Assembly (NCBI GenBank): GCA_965240325.2
Contig: OZ251224.1
Span: forward strand, 744,001-808,000
Direction of reading: 5' to 3'
Length of the DNA: 64,000 bases
DNA from: Rebecca billardiae RCC1528
Lineage: Eukaryota > Haptophyta
Position 1 is the stretch's first letter. Every line of letters begins with the position of its first letter. The translations under genes were made by a program, and so were the position numbers. This document shows positions 42,422-53,261 of the stretch, piece after piece. A model generated the notes under the pieces. That model ran no database searches, had not been told where the DNA came from, and saw only the letters and a program-made list of their open reading frames with translations.

Positions 42422-43057
42422 ATGGCGTCGTCGTCTCACCTCCGCGCGCTGCTCATGCTTGCAGCAATGGCGACGGCAGTCGGCGAGCGAGGTCCCGTCA
42501 AATGGCGAGCTTCGAAGACAGTCATGCGCACAGTTGCTGCGCGCCCGCCCCCGGACACTCTGGAGTCTTTCTTCTCCACTCCCGAGATGCCAAGAACGGT
42601 CATTGAGTGCAACCCTGGCCTGGCATCAGCGACGTGCATGGGCACGCTCGAGGACGGCGCAACGGTATGGGAGGGTCGTACGGCACCGATCAAATTTGGC
42701 CCTTTCGTCAGCGTCACGAGCATCATCAAGCTGAAGATGCGCTTTGACGCCACGCTTCCATCTCCCACGCTTGTGTTCGAGGCACTTGAGTCGCGAACTG
42801 AGTCTGATGGGCCGCCTCTGCTGGTGCGCTTCATAGATTCCATCTTGCCTGACGTGCGCTCCAAGAACACCGTATCAGCAGCTGGGTCAACGCTGACCTC
42901 GGAGGCTTTTCTCGAGCTCGACCTTCCCATGCCTCGCTGGCTGCCTGTGCCTCGAGCACAGATCGAGCAAGCGGGACCGCCCATCCTGGAAAAGCAGCTC
43001 GAGAACGACCTGACTGCACTGCTAGAGAAGCTGGCTGAGCTGTACACATCAAAGTAG
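42422..43057 (+). CDS. Plastid-targeted DUF1997-like protein
   Basis: 211 residues starting MASSSHLRALLMLAAMATAVGERG, a probable ER signal followed by a basic transit-like stretch (KWRASKTVMRTVAARPP). The body is a beta-rich lipid-binding-like domain (TVWEGRTAPIKFGPFVSVTS; LTSEAFLELDLPMPRWLPVP; ends LEKQLENDLTALLEKL). The order of a strand-rich region, the P-RWLPVP segment and a terminal helix resembles DUF1997 proteins of plastids and cyanobacteria; this is a weak assignment. The start is 144 bp from the BRCA2 start on the other strand. Confidence 0.6.
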   Translation: MASSSHLRALLMLAAMATAVGERGPVKWRASKTVMRTVAARPPPDTLESFFSTPEMPRTVIECNPGLASATCMGTLEDGATVWEGRTAPIKFGPFVSVTSIIKLKMRFDATLPSPTLVFEALESRTESDGPPLLVRFIDSILPDVRSKNTVSAAGSTLTSEAFLELDLPMPRWLPVPRAQIEQAGPPILEKQLENDLTALLEKLAELYTSK

Positions 43058-44111
43058 GGTTTTCGTCGTCGGGATGACCCATCCGGCTCAAGCTCGACCC
43101 GCGAGTCGGCACTAAGCGGACGATCTCAATGTGACAATGACAACTTTCAAACTTTGGCGCGGACCGCCGCCTCAGAAGGTGGCGGCATCGATTCTGACCG
43201 CATTCCGCAATCCGCATCGAATCAGCTATACAGTATCGTATTCTTATACTTATTCTGTAGAAGAACCGATGTCAATCAAAAAAGGGTAGTGGACGCCAAA
43301 CTCCGAACTCCGAAGGCGAACAACTGCCCCGCCGGCGCCGGGCCCGGGCCGGGGGACGGGGGTCGGGGCGGGGTTGTTGAACTATCCGATTCCGGATTCG
43401 GATGGTGTCATCCAATGGTGAGCCGTCACCGAGCAGTATAGTGATATGGCACGTCAGCGCAGCACAGTTAGAACACATTGTAGACAAGTAGTGGCAGCAC
43501 ACTCAATATAAGTCAGCATGCGACGGCGGCTGTTTCGGGCGGTTAGACGCGTGCGCTTCGGCTTACTAGTCTTAGCTAGTTAGTTACACTAGTGTTGCCA
43601 TCAGACATCAGTGTTTGCAGCTTGAGCTGTTTACATTGTGCGTGCCTGCTAGCTTAGCTTATGGTCCCATGTAACTAGCTACCGGCGGTTGCAGCTGTTT
43701 ACCGATTGTGCCTGCTAGCTTACTTATGCATGCATACTGCTCATGTAACTACAGCTACCGGCGCGGTCAGTCGACGTCACCGTAACTAACTACGCGGCAT
43801 ATCCGCGGCATCACATGTCACATGACACTGTAGTCACTACGCGTATGGTTGGTGCCCGCAATGGATATCGGACGAAAATCGGTAACAGTCCTGAGTCCGT
43901 ACCGTCGACTACTCAGATTACTCAACTATAAGCTAGCTACTGTTACTGTACCGTCGCGTCGGACGCCCGATGCGCCGCCCTCCAGGGGCAGGCAGCCCGG
44001 GAAATTACTAATCGGATTAAGGAATCAATCCGGCCCGTACTTGCCGCCTTGCGGGCACTCATGACTCACTGCCTAGCCCTACCGTAATATACTACTGCTG
44101 TAGTTAATACT
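43058..44111. other. Intergenic, lower GC, no gene seen
   Basis: Contains a G-rich tract on the plus strand at 43339-43373 with at least four G-runs of three or more (quadruplex-capable). From 43500 on the sequence is AT-richer, with repeated CTAGCTTA and TAACTAG words. Confidence 0.5.
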
Positions 44112-44160
44112 TCGCCTGCCTGAGCTGTGTGCGTCTCTTATTCTTAGTAGTATAAACTGT
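44112..44160 (+). repeat. Short dispersed repeat S, copy c
   Basis: Carries GAGCTGTGTGCGTCTCTTAT and TCTTAGTAG with a few inserted bases before AAACTGTA. It abuts the 3' end of the inverted repeat element at 44174. Confidence 0.65.
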
Positions 44161-44513
44161 ATTCCGCCAGCTTATGGCCCGCGGTGCAGGGCGGAGCGCG
44201 CAGCGTGGAGCCCGCACCAGTGGGCCCGAACCACGTTTCAAAAAGATCTTTGATCAAGAAAAAGGGACGCGGGGGCCGATTTTTAGGGCTGGCGGAGACC
44301 GAGTTTCGAATTTTGAGACCCTCTCTACAGGTGCATCACGGAGAAAAAAACCGCGCCCACAACATTCCCCTAATCAATCGTGGACGGCCGGGCGTGAGAG
44401 TTCACTTCTGTGTGAAGTAGGACGGTTACAAGTCCAATACAAGCGTCAGCTTCTTTGAGGCTATTTTCGCACGTCCTTACGGGATCAGCGAAGTAACCAA
44501 CCGATATATATTG

Positions 44514-44755
44514 GCTTCGTCGGGGTCGTATTCACTACTGATTCATATGCTGTATGGTTCACGCAGGCATAAAATCGCTTCGTCGGAGTCGTATCCACTA
44601 CTGGAGAACATCATTTGCACCGCTTCGTTTTCATACATTATGAACCATATATGCTGTATGGTTCACGCAGGCATAAAATCGCTTCGTCGGGGTCGTATCC
44701 ACTACTGGAGAACAACATTTGCACCGCTTCGTTTTCATACATTATAATATATATA
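44514..44755. repeat. 104-bp tandem repeat, just over two units
   Basis: CGCTTCGTCGG(G/A)GTCGTATC begins units at 44576 and 44680, with a partial unit from 44514. Each unit ends in GGTTCACGCAGGCATAAAAT. No coding sense. Confidence 0.8.
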
Positions 44756-45686
44756 TGGTTCATGGACTGCTACGGGGTCGAGCAAAATATCATCGATATT
44801 CATCAGGCGCACGTGTGCGTATTCATCATCAGCCTTCGGGAATTGGGAGTAGCTATTGGCCTTTTGCCCTCTGGCGAGCCAGTTGTGCGCACTTTAAGAG
44901 CAGGCCTGAGCAGGCTCGAGGCCACTTTTTTGCCGCTCACGTGGACATGATGCCGAGCACGTCTCACGAGGTGCGCGCGGCGAGTGGCGTCTGGAGCGCG
45001 CGGCTGTGGTGGGCCCCGACGGCCGTCGACATCGCGTTCGTGCCCCGCTCACTCTGAACTCCGCGCGCCCCCGCCGCCCTATCGATCGATCATCGATGCC
45101 TGCGCGCGGAATCGTGCACCGCGCGTGCCGCCCGCGACCGGCCGCGGCAGGCCCGAGCCGCCCTTTCGGGCTCTCGCAAGCACGGGGGCAGCGGCGCCTG
45201 ATGGCGGACTGATCGACATCTGAGTCTCCGACTTCACCGTGGACGCGCCCCCCTCGTCATGCCTTCCCGGGGTCTCCCACGGAAGACGGACTAACCGAGC
45301 AGGCGACGGTACTGTCTGTACGCTGCCGTGACACACGGCGCCTGGGCAGCGGGCAGTGGTGGCGGGGTCCCGCGGACGTCAGTCTTCCCCTCGCGCCCTG
45401 CTCACCTCGAGTGCGCCGCCACGCGCCTCCGCACGCGTGTCCCATCGATGCGCAGAGCGGCATGCTTGCATGAAAGTTGAAATGGCTGGGTCATCAGCCC
45501 GCGCCGGCAAGTCTGTCTAGCGCTGGACGGACGGACATAGGAGGACGAGCAGCGCGGGCGACGGTGGTGCGCGACGCTCCCAGAGCTGGCCGTGCCTCTG
45601 CGACGCGTGCCGAGCCTGACCGAGGTGTGTCACCCGGTCCACGCGCGGCGCGCGCGAAGGCACCGGTGCTGTGGCTGCTCGGCTCG

Positions 45687-46015
45687 AATCCGCGGCCTCG
45701 CCTCGCACCGCGGCACCGTGCTCCCTGGCTGTCAGCTCCGCGTGGCCTGGCGTGCACGTAGAGTTGCGCTCATGCGTCGATCACGCCTCGCGCCCGCCTG
45801 TCGGCCGTCGCGCAGGCGCTGGTCGAACCCTACTCGGACCAGTGCAAATCATCTATCCCGTGGCCGCTGCCGGCGCGCGGTGACGGGACAGCGCGGTCAG
45901 CAGCAGGCGCAGCGGCCCGAACGAATCCGCGGCCCCGCACCGTGCTCCCTGGCTGTCTGCTCCGCGTGGCCTGGCGTGCACGTGGAGTCGCGCTCATGCG
46001 TCGATCACGCCTCGT
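45687..46015. repeat. Direct duplication of about 110 bp
   Basis: 45687-45800 and 45922-46015 share CGTGCTCCCTGGCTGTC, GGCCTGGCGTGCACGT and CATGCGTCGATCACGCCTCG in order. Confidence 0.75.
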
Positions 46016-46137
46016 CGCATCCGCCTGTACACAATATCGGCGCCGCGGCGGCGGCTGCGACTGGGCCCGCCCGGCCCCGGGCGCCCCGGCGGCCCGGCGC
46101 GGCCGAGGCGGCGGCGCGCCGCTGGAGTCTACTGCTA

Positions 46138-46235
46138 CAGTTTACTAAGAATAGGAGACGCACACAGCTCAGGCAGGCGAGATTGACGCCCGCCAGCTGT
46201 CACCGCCCATGAAGCCGTCGCCGATGGTAGCGCCG
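46138..46235 (-). repeat. Short dispersed repeat S, extended copy d (inverted)
   Basis: Reverse complement of 32228-32325 with few differences. Confidence 0.75.
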
Positions 46236-46573
46236 CCGGAAAAAAATCGTTACATCAGTAGTTGTACGGGCATGCCAACCGTGCCATTACTGGTCTCACT
46301 CTCAGCCTCAGGTCTGTCCGAATCGGACAATAGTGAAATTGAATAGAGTTAGACGACTGCGCGACGGAGGGTGCACCGCCACCGCGGGCCCCGAACTACG
46401 TTCGTTCTACGGAAAAGGACCGCGGAACGCGGTCATAAATACGGATAGTTATAATAATCGGCGTCATCAGGCACTCGTCGCGGGCCTGGCCCGATGACTA
46501 GGGCTCAAGCCAAAGCTCAGGTGGCGCACGACAGCCAGCTGCCAACGGAGAAGATGCTGTTCTCAGCGCCCAG

Positions 46574-47032
46574 TCACTTCGAATCAATTGCGTCAAACCA
46601 CTTCTCAGAGATCTCATCGGTGAACTCGAAGACCACCTCGCCCAGGCGCATGTCCAGTGATTGCATCTCACCTGCGTCGTTGGTTCTGGATGCAAGCTGT
46701 CCGGATGACCAGGTGAATGCTCTCCCGAGCCAATCGCGCCAGCTGCCATCACGTGGAGTTGCTGTGCCACTGCTGCTTGGCGTTTCGGGCGCTCGTTGCT
46801 TCTCCATCACGCGTGCCGCCTTGTGAACAGGCACGCAGCTTTTCAGGAAGCGCGGGCTACCGGTACGATCGGAGCCAAAGGGGCGGCCACTCAGGAAGTG
46901 GTTGAGAGCAGCGCACGCGTGCACGATACTCGCTCGTAGCGCACGCGATGCAAGGCTCGTTCGCGGTGCAGGCTCGAGGCCGTTGACGCCCATGCGGCAT
47001 TGGCCTCGACCCGGACTTCTCGGGAAGTTCAT
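46574..47032 (-). CDS. Hypothetical protein starting at the palindrome edge
   Basis: 152 residues from the ATG at 47032 (MNFPRSPGRGQ) to FDAIDSK. The second half (LDMRLGEVVFEFTDEISEKWFDAIDSK region) and RALRASIVHACAALNHFL read like real protein, but I recognise no family. The start codon lies inside the 24-bp terminus shared with the right edge of the large palindrome (47028-47051), and the same ATG in the mirror copy opens BRAP2. The gene may be truncated or may have gained its start from the repeat. An internal Met (VMEKQRAPE) is an alternative. Confidence 0.4.
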   Translation of the reverse strand: MNFPRSPGRGQCRMGVNGLEPAPRTSLASRALRASIVHACAALNHFLSGRPFGSDRTGSPRFLKSCVPVHKAARVMEKQRAPETPSSSGTATPRDGSWRDWLGRAFTWSSGQLASRTNDAGEMQSLDMRLGEVVFEFTDEISEKWFDAIDSK

Positions 47033-47082
47033 GCTCGGAAGTCCCACAGCGCAGGGCAGTCACTACAAAAAATCCCCGCCAG

Positions 47083-48763
47083 CGGAGCATCGGGCAAGAC
47101 CCAGACCCTCCGCCGGCGGAGATTTTTGTGGCCACGAAAAATCCCCGCTGGCGGAGCATGGAATGCTCCGCTGGCGGAGCCTGGGCTTGCAGGATTGACA
47201 CAACAAACTAGTTACCAGAAGTCTGTCAACCACCGAACAGCAGTCACCTCCGCTGGCGGAGCTCGCTAATGAGCCGTGCCTTTTGTAAACTAATACACTT
47301 GGCCGACTTGAACTGAGCTCCGCTGGCGGAGCTTCGGGGGCGCCGAATGCCATTCTTGATGACCCACCTGACTTGAACTGAGCTCCGCTGGCGGAGCGTC
47401 GGTGGTCAGCGCCGTGTGTCATATTGGAGAAATAATGCTAAGCCTTTCAACGCATTCATACTCTGCTGTGCCACACATTCAACCTCCGCTGGCGGAGCTC
47501 ACTGGCCTATTCGACTTGAACTGAGCTCCACTGGTGGAGCCTCGGCTGCGCCGAATGTCCTTAATCGATGACCCACTCTCGACTTGAGCTGAGCTCCCCT
47601 GGCGGAGCTTTGGTGGCGCCGCATGTCATGTTGGAGTAACGCGGAAGCGTCAACCGTAGTCATATCTATATTGATACTCAACCTCCGCTGGCGGAGCTCG
47701 CGTACCTACTAGTATTCAACTTTAACTGAGCTCCGCTGGCGGAGCCTCGGCTGTGTCGAATGTCCTTATCGATGGCCCACTTCTTGACTTGTCACTTGAT
47801 GAGCTGAGCTCCGCTGGCGGAGCTTTGGTGGCGCCGCATGTCATATTGGAGTAATGATGCGAAGTCGTTAACCGTAATCATATCCATATATATCGACACT
47901 CAACCTCCGCTGGCGGAGCTCACGGACCTATTCGACTTGAACTGAGCTCCGCTGGCGGAGCCTAGGGCTGTGTCGAATGTCCTTATCGATGGCCCACATC
48001 TTGACTTGAGCTGAGCTCCGCTGGCGGAGCTTTGGTGGCGCCGCATGTCATATTGGAGTAATGCGAAATCGTCAACAGCAATCATATCCATATTGGCACT
48101 CAACCTCCGCTGGCGGAGCTTGCTGACCTATTCGACTTGAACTGAGCTCCGCTGGCGGAGCCTCGGCTGCGCCGAATGTCCTTATCGATGGCTCACTTGA
48201 CTTGAGCTGAGCTCCGCTGGCGGAGCTTTGGTGGCGCCGCATGTCATATTGGAGTAATGCAACGCCGTTAACTACTACCGTAATCATATCCATATTGACA
48301 CTCAACCTCCGCTGGCGGAGCTCGCGGGCCTATTCAACTTGAACTGAGCTCCGCTGGCGGAGCCTCGGGCTGTGTCGAATGTCCTTATCGATGGCCCACA
48401 TCTTGACTTGAGCTGAGCTCCGCTGGCGGAGCTTTGGTGGCGCCGCATGTCATATTGGAGTAATGCGAAATCGTCAACAGCAATCATATCCATATTGGCA
48501 CTCAACCTCCGCTGGCGGAGCTTGCTGACCTATTCGACTTGAACTGAGCTCCGCTGGCGGAGCCTCGGCTGCGCCGAATGTCCTTATCGATGGCCCACTT
48601 GACTTGAGCTGAGCTCCGCTGGCGGAGCTTTGGTGGCGCCGAATGTCATATTGGAGTAATGCGAAGTCGTTAACCGTAATACTATCCATATTGACACTCA
48701 ACCTCCACTGGCGGAGCTCGCGGACGTATTCAACTTGAACTGAGCTCCGCTGGCGGAGTCTCT
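47083..48763 (+). repeat. Array of palindromic boxes, left arm (about 27 boxes)
   Basis: Boxes of GAGCTCCGCTGGCGGAGCTC or close variants: self-complementary except for the central TG, which gives orientation. From about 47480 three boxes plus fixed linkers form a higher-order unit of about 200 bp, repeated roughly six times. The linkers contain TTCGACTTGAACTGAG, TCGAATGTCCTTATCGATGG, and CGCCGCATGTCATATTGGAG followed by a CGTTAACCGTAATCATATCC segment. Confidence 0.9.
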
Positions 48764-49379
48764 GCTTGTGGTTTGCTGCAATTGGGGCTGGGCAGCCTGG
48801 GCTCAGCATGGGGCAGCTGTTCACAGCCCAGGCGGGGCGTCACCGCCTGTGAGCCGTCGGTGGGCAGGGCCGACGGCGTCGCAGAGCTCATGCGTGGGAG
48901 CAGCGCGTCGAGGAAGCGATCAAGGTCGAGAAGGAAGGGGCAAGCAGCAGGGGCTGCCTGTACGTTTGTACATGCCTCCACACCGGTGCACATCACCCTT
49001 GCTCACTGCAGTCGTGAACAGTGCTGCCACTCATCTCATCATCGCTCACCATGCAGTGACGGCCGAGCTGCGGCGAACTCTCACAGGCACCGAACACGCA
49101 TCGGCTGTACCCGCTGGTGCTGGCATGCGCTGTCCTCTACTTGCTGTCGGACAGCAAGGAGACGGCACAGCCGCATCTGCGAGCGGGCGAGGTGATGCTG
49201 TCCAGTGTCCTCTGCTCAGCGAGGCCGAGAGGCTAAGCACGGATCACGGATAGTGAGCCCTGGTATCTCAACGCATCCAGGAGAGCAGTTGGTGCATGCC
49301 TGTGCTCAGACGTGCAGGACCAACCATCCGGTGCTGATTCAAGCACCCGCGCCAACAGCGGCGGCACTCAACTCCACGC

Positions 49380-50870
49380 TGCTGATGCGGCCGCACAGCT
49401 GCAGGGATGGTACCACGGCGGGCGACGGCGGGCGCTGCAGCTGGCAGCTCGGTGGTGCCTGCCCGAGGGGCCTGGGCGCCGGGCGCACCGAGCGCGATGA
49501 CGCCTCTCGCATCGCCCAGCGCGCTGGAGCCGCTGTCATCCGACGCTGCTGTGCCCGCGCCCAGCTTGGGCTGCAGCAGCTGCGCTCGACTCCGCGCCGA
49601 GTGCGGCGGCAGCAGAGGGGATGGTGCCACCGCGGGCTGCGGCAGGCGCTGCAGCTGGCAGCTCGGTGGTGCGCGCCCGAGGGGCCTGGGCGCTGGGCGC
49701 AGCGAGCGCGGTGACGTTGCTCGCCTCGCCCAGCGCGCTGGAGCCGCTGCCACCGGGCGCTGCTGTGCCCGCGTCGAGCGTGGGCTGCCGCAGCTGCGCT
49801 CGACTCCGCGCCGAGTGCGGTGGCAGCAGGGATGTTGCCACGTCGGGCGGCGGCTATCACTTTGGCTGGCAGCTCGGTGGTGCCTGCCCGAGGGGCCTGG
49901 GCGGTGGACGCACCGAGCGCGATGACGTTGCTCGCCTCGCCCAGCGCGCTGGAGCCGCTGCCATCCGGCGCTGCGGTGTCCGCGCCCAGCCGGAGTAGCA
50001 CGAGGTGCGTTCGACTCCGCACCCGTGCGGCGGCAGCAGCAGGGGTGGTACCACGGCGCGAGCGGCGGCAGTCGCTGCAGCTGGTAGCTCGGCGGTGCCT
50101 ACCCGAGGGACCTGGGCGACGGACGCGTCGAGCGAGCTGACGCCCCTCGCTCCCCCTATCACGCTCGAGCCGCTGCCATTTGATGCTGCTGCGCCGTTCG
50201 GGCAGCTGCAGACTCTGCGCAGTCTGCGCTCGACTCCACGCCGCGTGCGGCCGCAGGCAGCAGCAGCAGCGGGCCCGAGGGGCCTGGGTCACGGACGCAC
50301 CGAGCACAGTGACGCCTCTCGCCTCGCCCAGCGCGCTGGAGCCGCTGCCACCGGGCGCTGCTGCGCCCGCGTCCAGCTTGGGCTGCAGCAGGCCGCTCAA
50401 TCAACTTCACGCCGAGTGCGGCGGCAGCAGCAGGGATGTTGCCACGGCGGGCGGCGGCTATCACTTTGGCTGGCAGCTCGGTGGTGCCTGCCCGAGGGGC
50501 CTGGGTGGTGGACGCACCGAGCGCGGTGACGTTGCTCGCCTCGCCCAGCGCGCTGGAGCCGCTGCCATCCGGCGCTGCGGTGTCCGCGCCCAGCCGGAGC
50601 AGCACGAGATGCGCTCGACTCCGCACCCGTGCGGCGGCAGCAGCAGGGATTGTACCACGGCGAGCGGCGGCAGTCGCTGCAGCTGGTAGCTCGGCGGTGC
50701 CTGCCCAAGGGACCTGGGCGACGGACGCGCCGAGCGAGCTGACGCCCCTCGCTTCCCCTATCACGCTCGAGCCGCTGCCATTTGATGCTGCTGAACCGTT
50801 CGGGCAGCTGCGGACTCTGCGCTCGACTCCACGCCGCGTGCGGCCGCAGGCAGCAGCAGCAGCAGGCTGG
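49380..50870. repeat. GC-rich 210-bp tandem repeats, left arm (about 7 units)
   Basis: Words such as GGCAGCTCGGTGGTGCCTGC and CTCGCCTCGCCCAGCGCGCT recur every 205-215 bp. The minus-strand frame gives a 70-residue repeat (GSGSSALGEAS..., QAPRAGTTELPA...), but other frames are open as well and units shift register, so coding is unproven. Confidence 0.75.
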
Positions 50871-51739
50871 TAATTAACAGCTGCTGCTCAGATCTCCGTG
50901 ACTGCTCGGTTGCTGCGTATGAGCCAGGTGAGTGAGCCGCTGAGTCGCAGGGGCCGCGTGAATTATGACTTGCGACCGCACGCACGCCGGTATATAGGCT
51001 TAAGACGGCGTACGTCCGAGTCCCGATCAGCAGCGCAGGAGTTTTGAGAACGCGGTGACGAGTCACACGCAGCTACTCTTATTATGATGGCGCTATACTT
51101 TTTTCTGTACGTAGTGGTAGTAAGTTACGACTACGCTGCCGGCCTCGCCCTCAGCATTACATTGACGGCGTATGGTAGCGCAGGTCCGCCTGATGACCGT
51201 TTTATTGCGCATCTTCATGATGATGACGATATGACGATAACGACTCCTCCGACTCCTGAGTCACATAAGTGTGACACCGCCACTGGATGACACGGGCTAC
51301 TTACGTACTCAGCTCAGATCATGCGCGCCTGCTACTCGTAGTCGGGCTCCGGTCAGCGGGGAGCGCGCGGCGCATCATCATCATCAGTCGCTATCTGATG
51401 CATATCCGTGGCGCAGCGATGTCGTAGTACTGATGATGCGTGCGCTGAGATCTGGGCCGCGGCACTTCGGCGCGCCTTGCTCGGCCTCACCGACGCCGGG
51501 CCGTACTTGTTCGCGCGCCCGGCGCCGGGCTAGCTCAAAGAGCTGACCGCAGCGGCTCCCGTGCCCCGGAAGGCCTGCGGCCCTCACAGGTCATTGGCAG
51601 GCAGCAGTGTCCGGGGCTGAGGCCTGCCGGGTTCTCCCCGATTCGAATTCACCAATGTGACCGATGGTACCGCCTGCTGCCGTCAGCCGGCGGAAGAAGT
51701 GTCACAACGGCTGCTGCTGGCCAGCATATCGGACGCGTG
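50871..51739. other. Unique centre of the palindrome
   Basis: The non-repeated spacer between the arms, less GC-rich and with frequent stops. No ORF or RNA gene that I can support. Confidence 0.6.
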
Positions 51740-52640
51740 CATCGGCGTCACCGCATTGGGCGCGTCTGCCGCCCAGGCCCCTCGCGCGCACACAACCGAG
51801 CTGATCGCTGCATCCACCTCCGCCGCCGCCAGTGGCGCCTTCCCTGCTGCTGCAGCCACACTCGGCGCGAGTCGAGCGCAGCTGCTGCTGCCTAGGCCGG
51901 TCACGCCCCTCGGGCGCGCACCACCGAGCTGCCAGCTGCATCGACCGCCACCACCCGCCGAGGCATCATCCCTCCCACTGGCGCGGAGTCGAGCGCAGCT
52001 GCCAGCTGTGACAGCTAGCTGCCCCGGCGGGGCGCGGAGCCGCGGACACCGCAGCGCCGGATGGCAGCGGCTCCAGCGCGCTGGGCGAGGCGAGCAACGT
52101 CATCGCGCTCGGTGCGTCCACCGCCCAGGCCCCTCGGACAGGCACCACCGAGCTGCCAGCCAAAGTGATAGCCGCCGCCCGCGTGGTACCATCCCTGCTG
52201 CTGCCGCCGCACTCGGCGAGGAGTTGAGTGCAGCTGCGGCAGCCCAAGCTGGGCGCGGGCAGCGCAGCGCGCGATGGCAGCGGCTCCAGCGCGCTGGGCG
52301 AGGCGAGCAGCGTCACCGCGCTCGCTGCGCCCAGCGCCCAGGCCCATCGGGCGCGCACCACCGAGCTGCCAGCTGCAGCGCCTGCCGCAGCCCGCGGTGG
52401 CACCAAGTCCCCGCTGCTGCCGCCGCACTCGGCGCGGAGTCGAGCGCAGCTGCTGCAGCCCAAGCTGGGCGCGGGCACAGCAGCGTCGGATGACAGCGGC
52501 TCCAGCGCGCTGGGCGATGCGAGAGGCGTCATCGCGCTCGGTGCGCCCGGCGCCCAGGCCCCTCGGGCAGGCACCACCGAGCTGCCAGCTGCAGCGCCCG
52601 CCGTCGCCCGCCGTGGTACCATCCCTGCAGCTGTGCGGCC
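51740..52640. repeat. GC-rich 210-bp tandem repeats, right arm (about 4 units)
   Basis: Reverse-complement counterpart of 49380-50870 with fewer units. The unit nearest the centre is the most diverged. Confidence 0.75.
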
Positions 52641-53261
52641 GCATCAGCAGCGTGGAGTTGAGTGCCGCCGCTGTTGGCGCGGGTGCTTGAATCAGCACCG
52701 GATGGTTGGTCCTGCACGTCTGAGCACAGGCATGCACCAACTGCTCTCCTGGATGCGTTGAGATACCAGGGCTCACTATCCGTGATCCGTGCTCAGCCTC
52801 TCAGCCTCGCTGAGCAGAGGACACTGGACAGCATCACCTCGCCCGCTCGCAGATGCGGCTGTGCCGTCTCCTTGCTGTCCGACAGCAAGTAGAGGACAGC
52901 GCATGCCAGCACCAGCGGGCACAGCCGATGCGTGTTCGGTGCCTGTGAGAGTTCGCCGCAGCTCGGCCGTCACTGCATGGTGAGCGATGAGGAGATGAGT
53001 GGCAGCACTGTTCACGACTGCAGTGAGCAAGGGTGATGTGCACCGGTGTGGAGGCATGTACAAACGTACAGGCAGCCCCTGCTGCTTGCCCCTTCCTTCT
53101 CGACCTTGATCGCTTCCTCGACGCGCTGCTCCCACGCATGAGCTCTGCGACGCCGTCGGCCCTGCCCACCGACGGCTCACAGGCGGTGACGCCCCGCCTG
53201 GGCTGTGAACAGCTGCCCCATGCTGAGCCCAGGCTGCCCAGCCCCAATTGCAGCAAACCAC

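Larger units (their letters stand above)
44174..46434 (-). mobile_element. Possible third repeat element, inverted, divergent interior (2.26 kb)
   Basis: Read on the minus strand it begins with the GACCGCGTTCCGCGGTC hairpin (46418-46434) and ends with the same 3' section as copies 1 and 2 (44360 down to 44174). The interior differs and holds its own repeats: a 104-bp tandem, a 110-bp duplication and repeat S. Start and end are in the expected order and orientation, but the pairing of the two ends into one element is inference. Confidence 0.4.

Noticed and set aside
51600-51660. tRNA gene (TTCGAAT-like T-loop word)
   Set aside because: No matching acceptor, D-arm or anticodon arm could be drawn. 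I found no convincing tRNA anywhere in the window.
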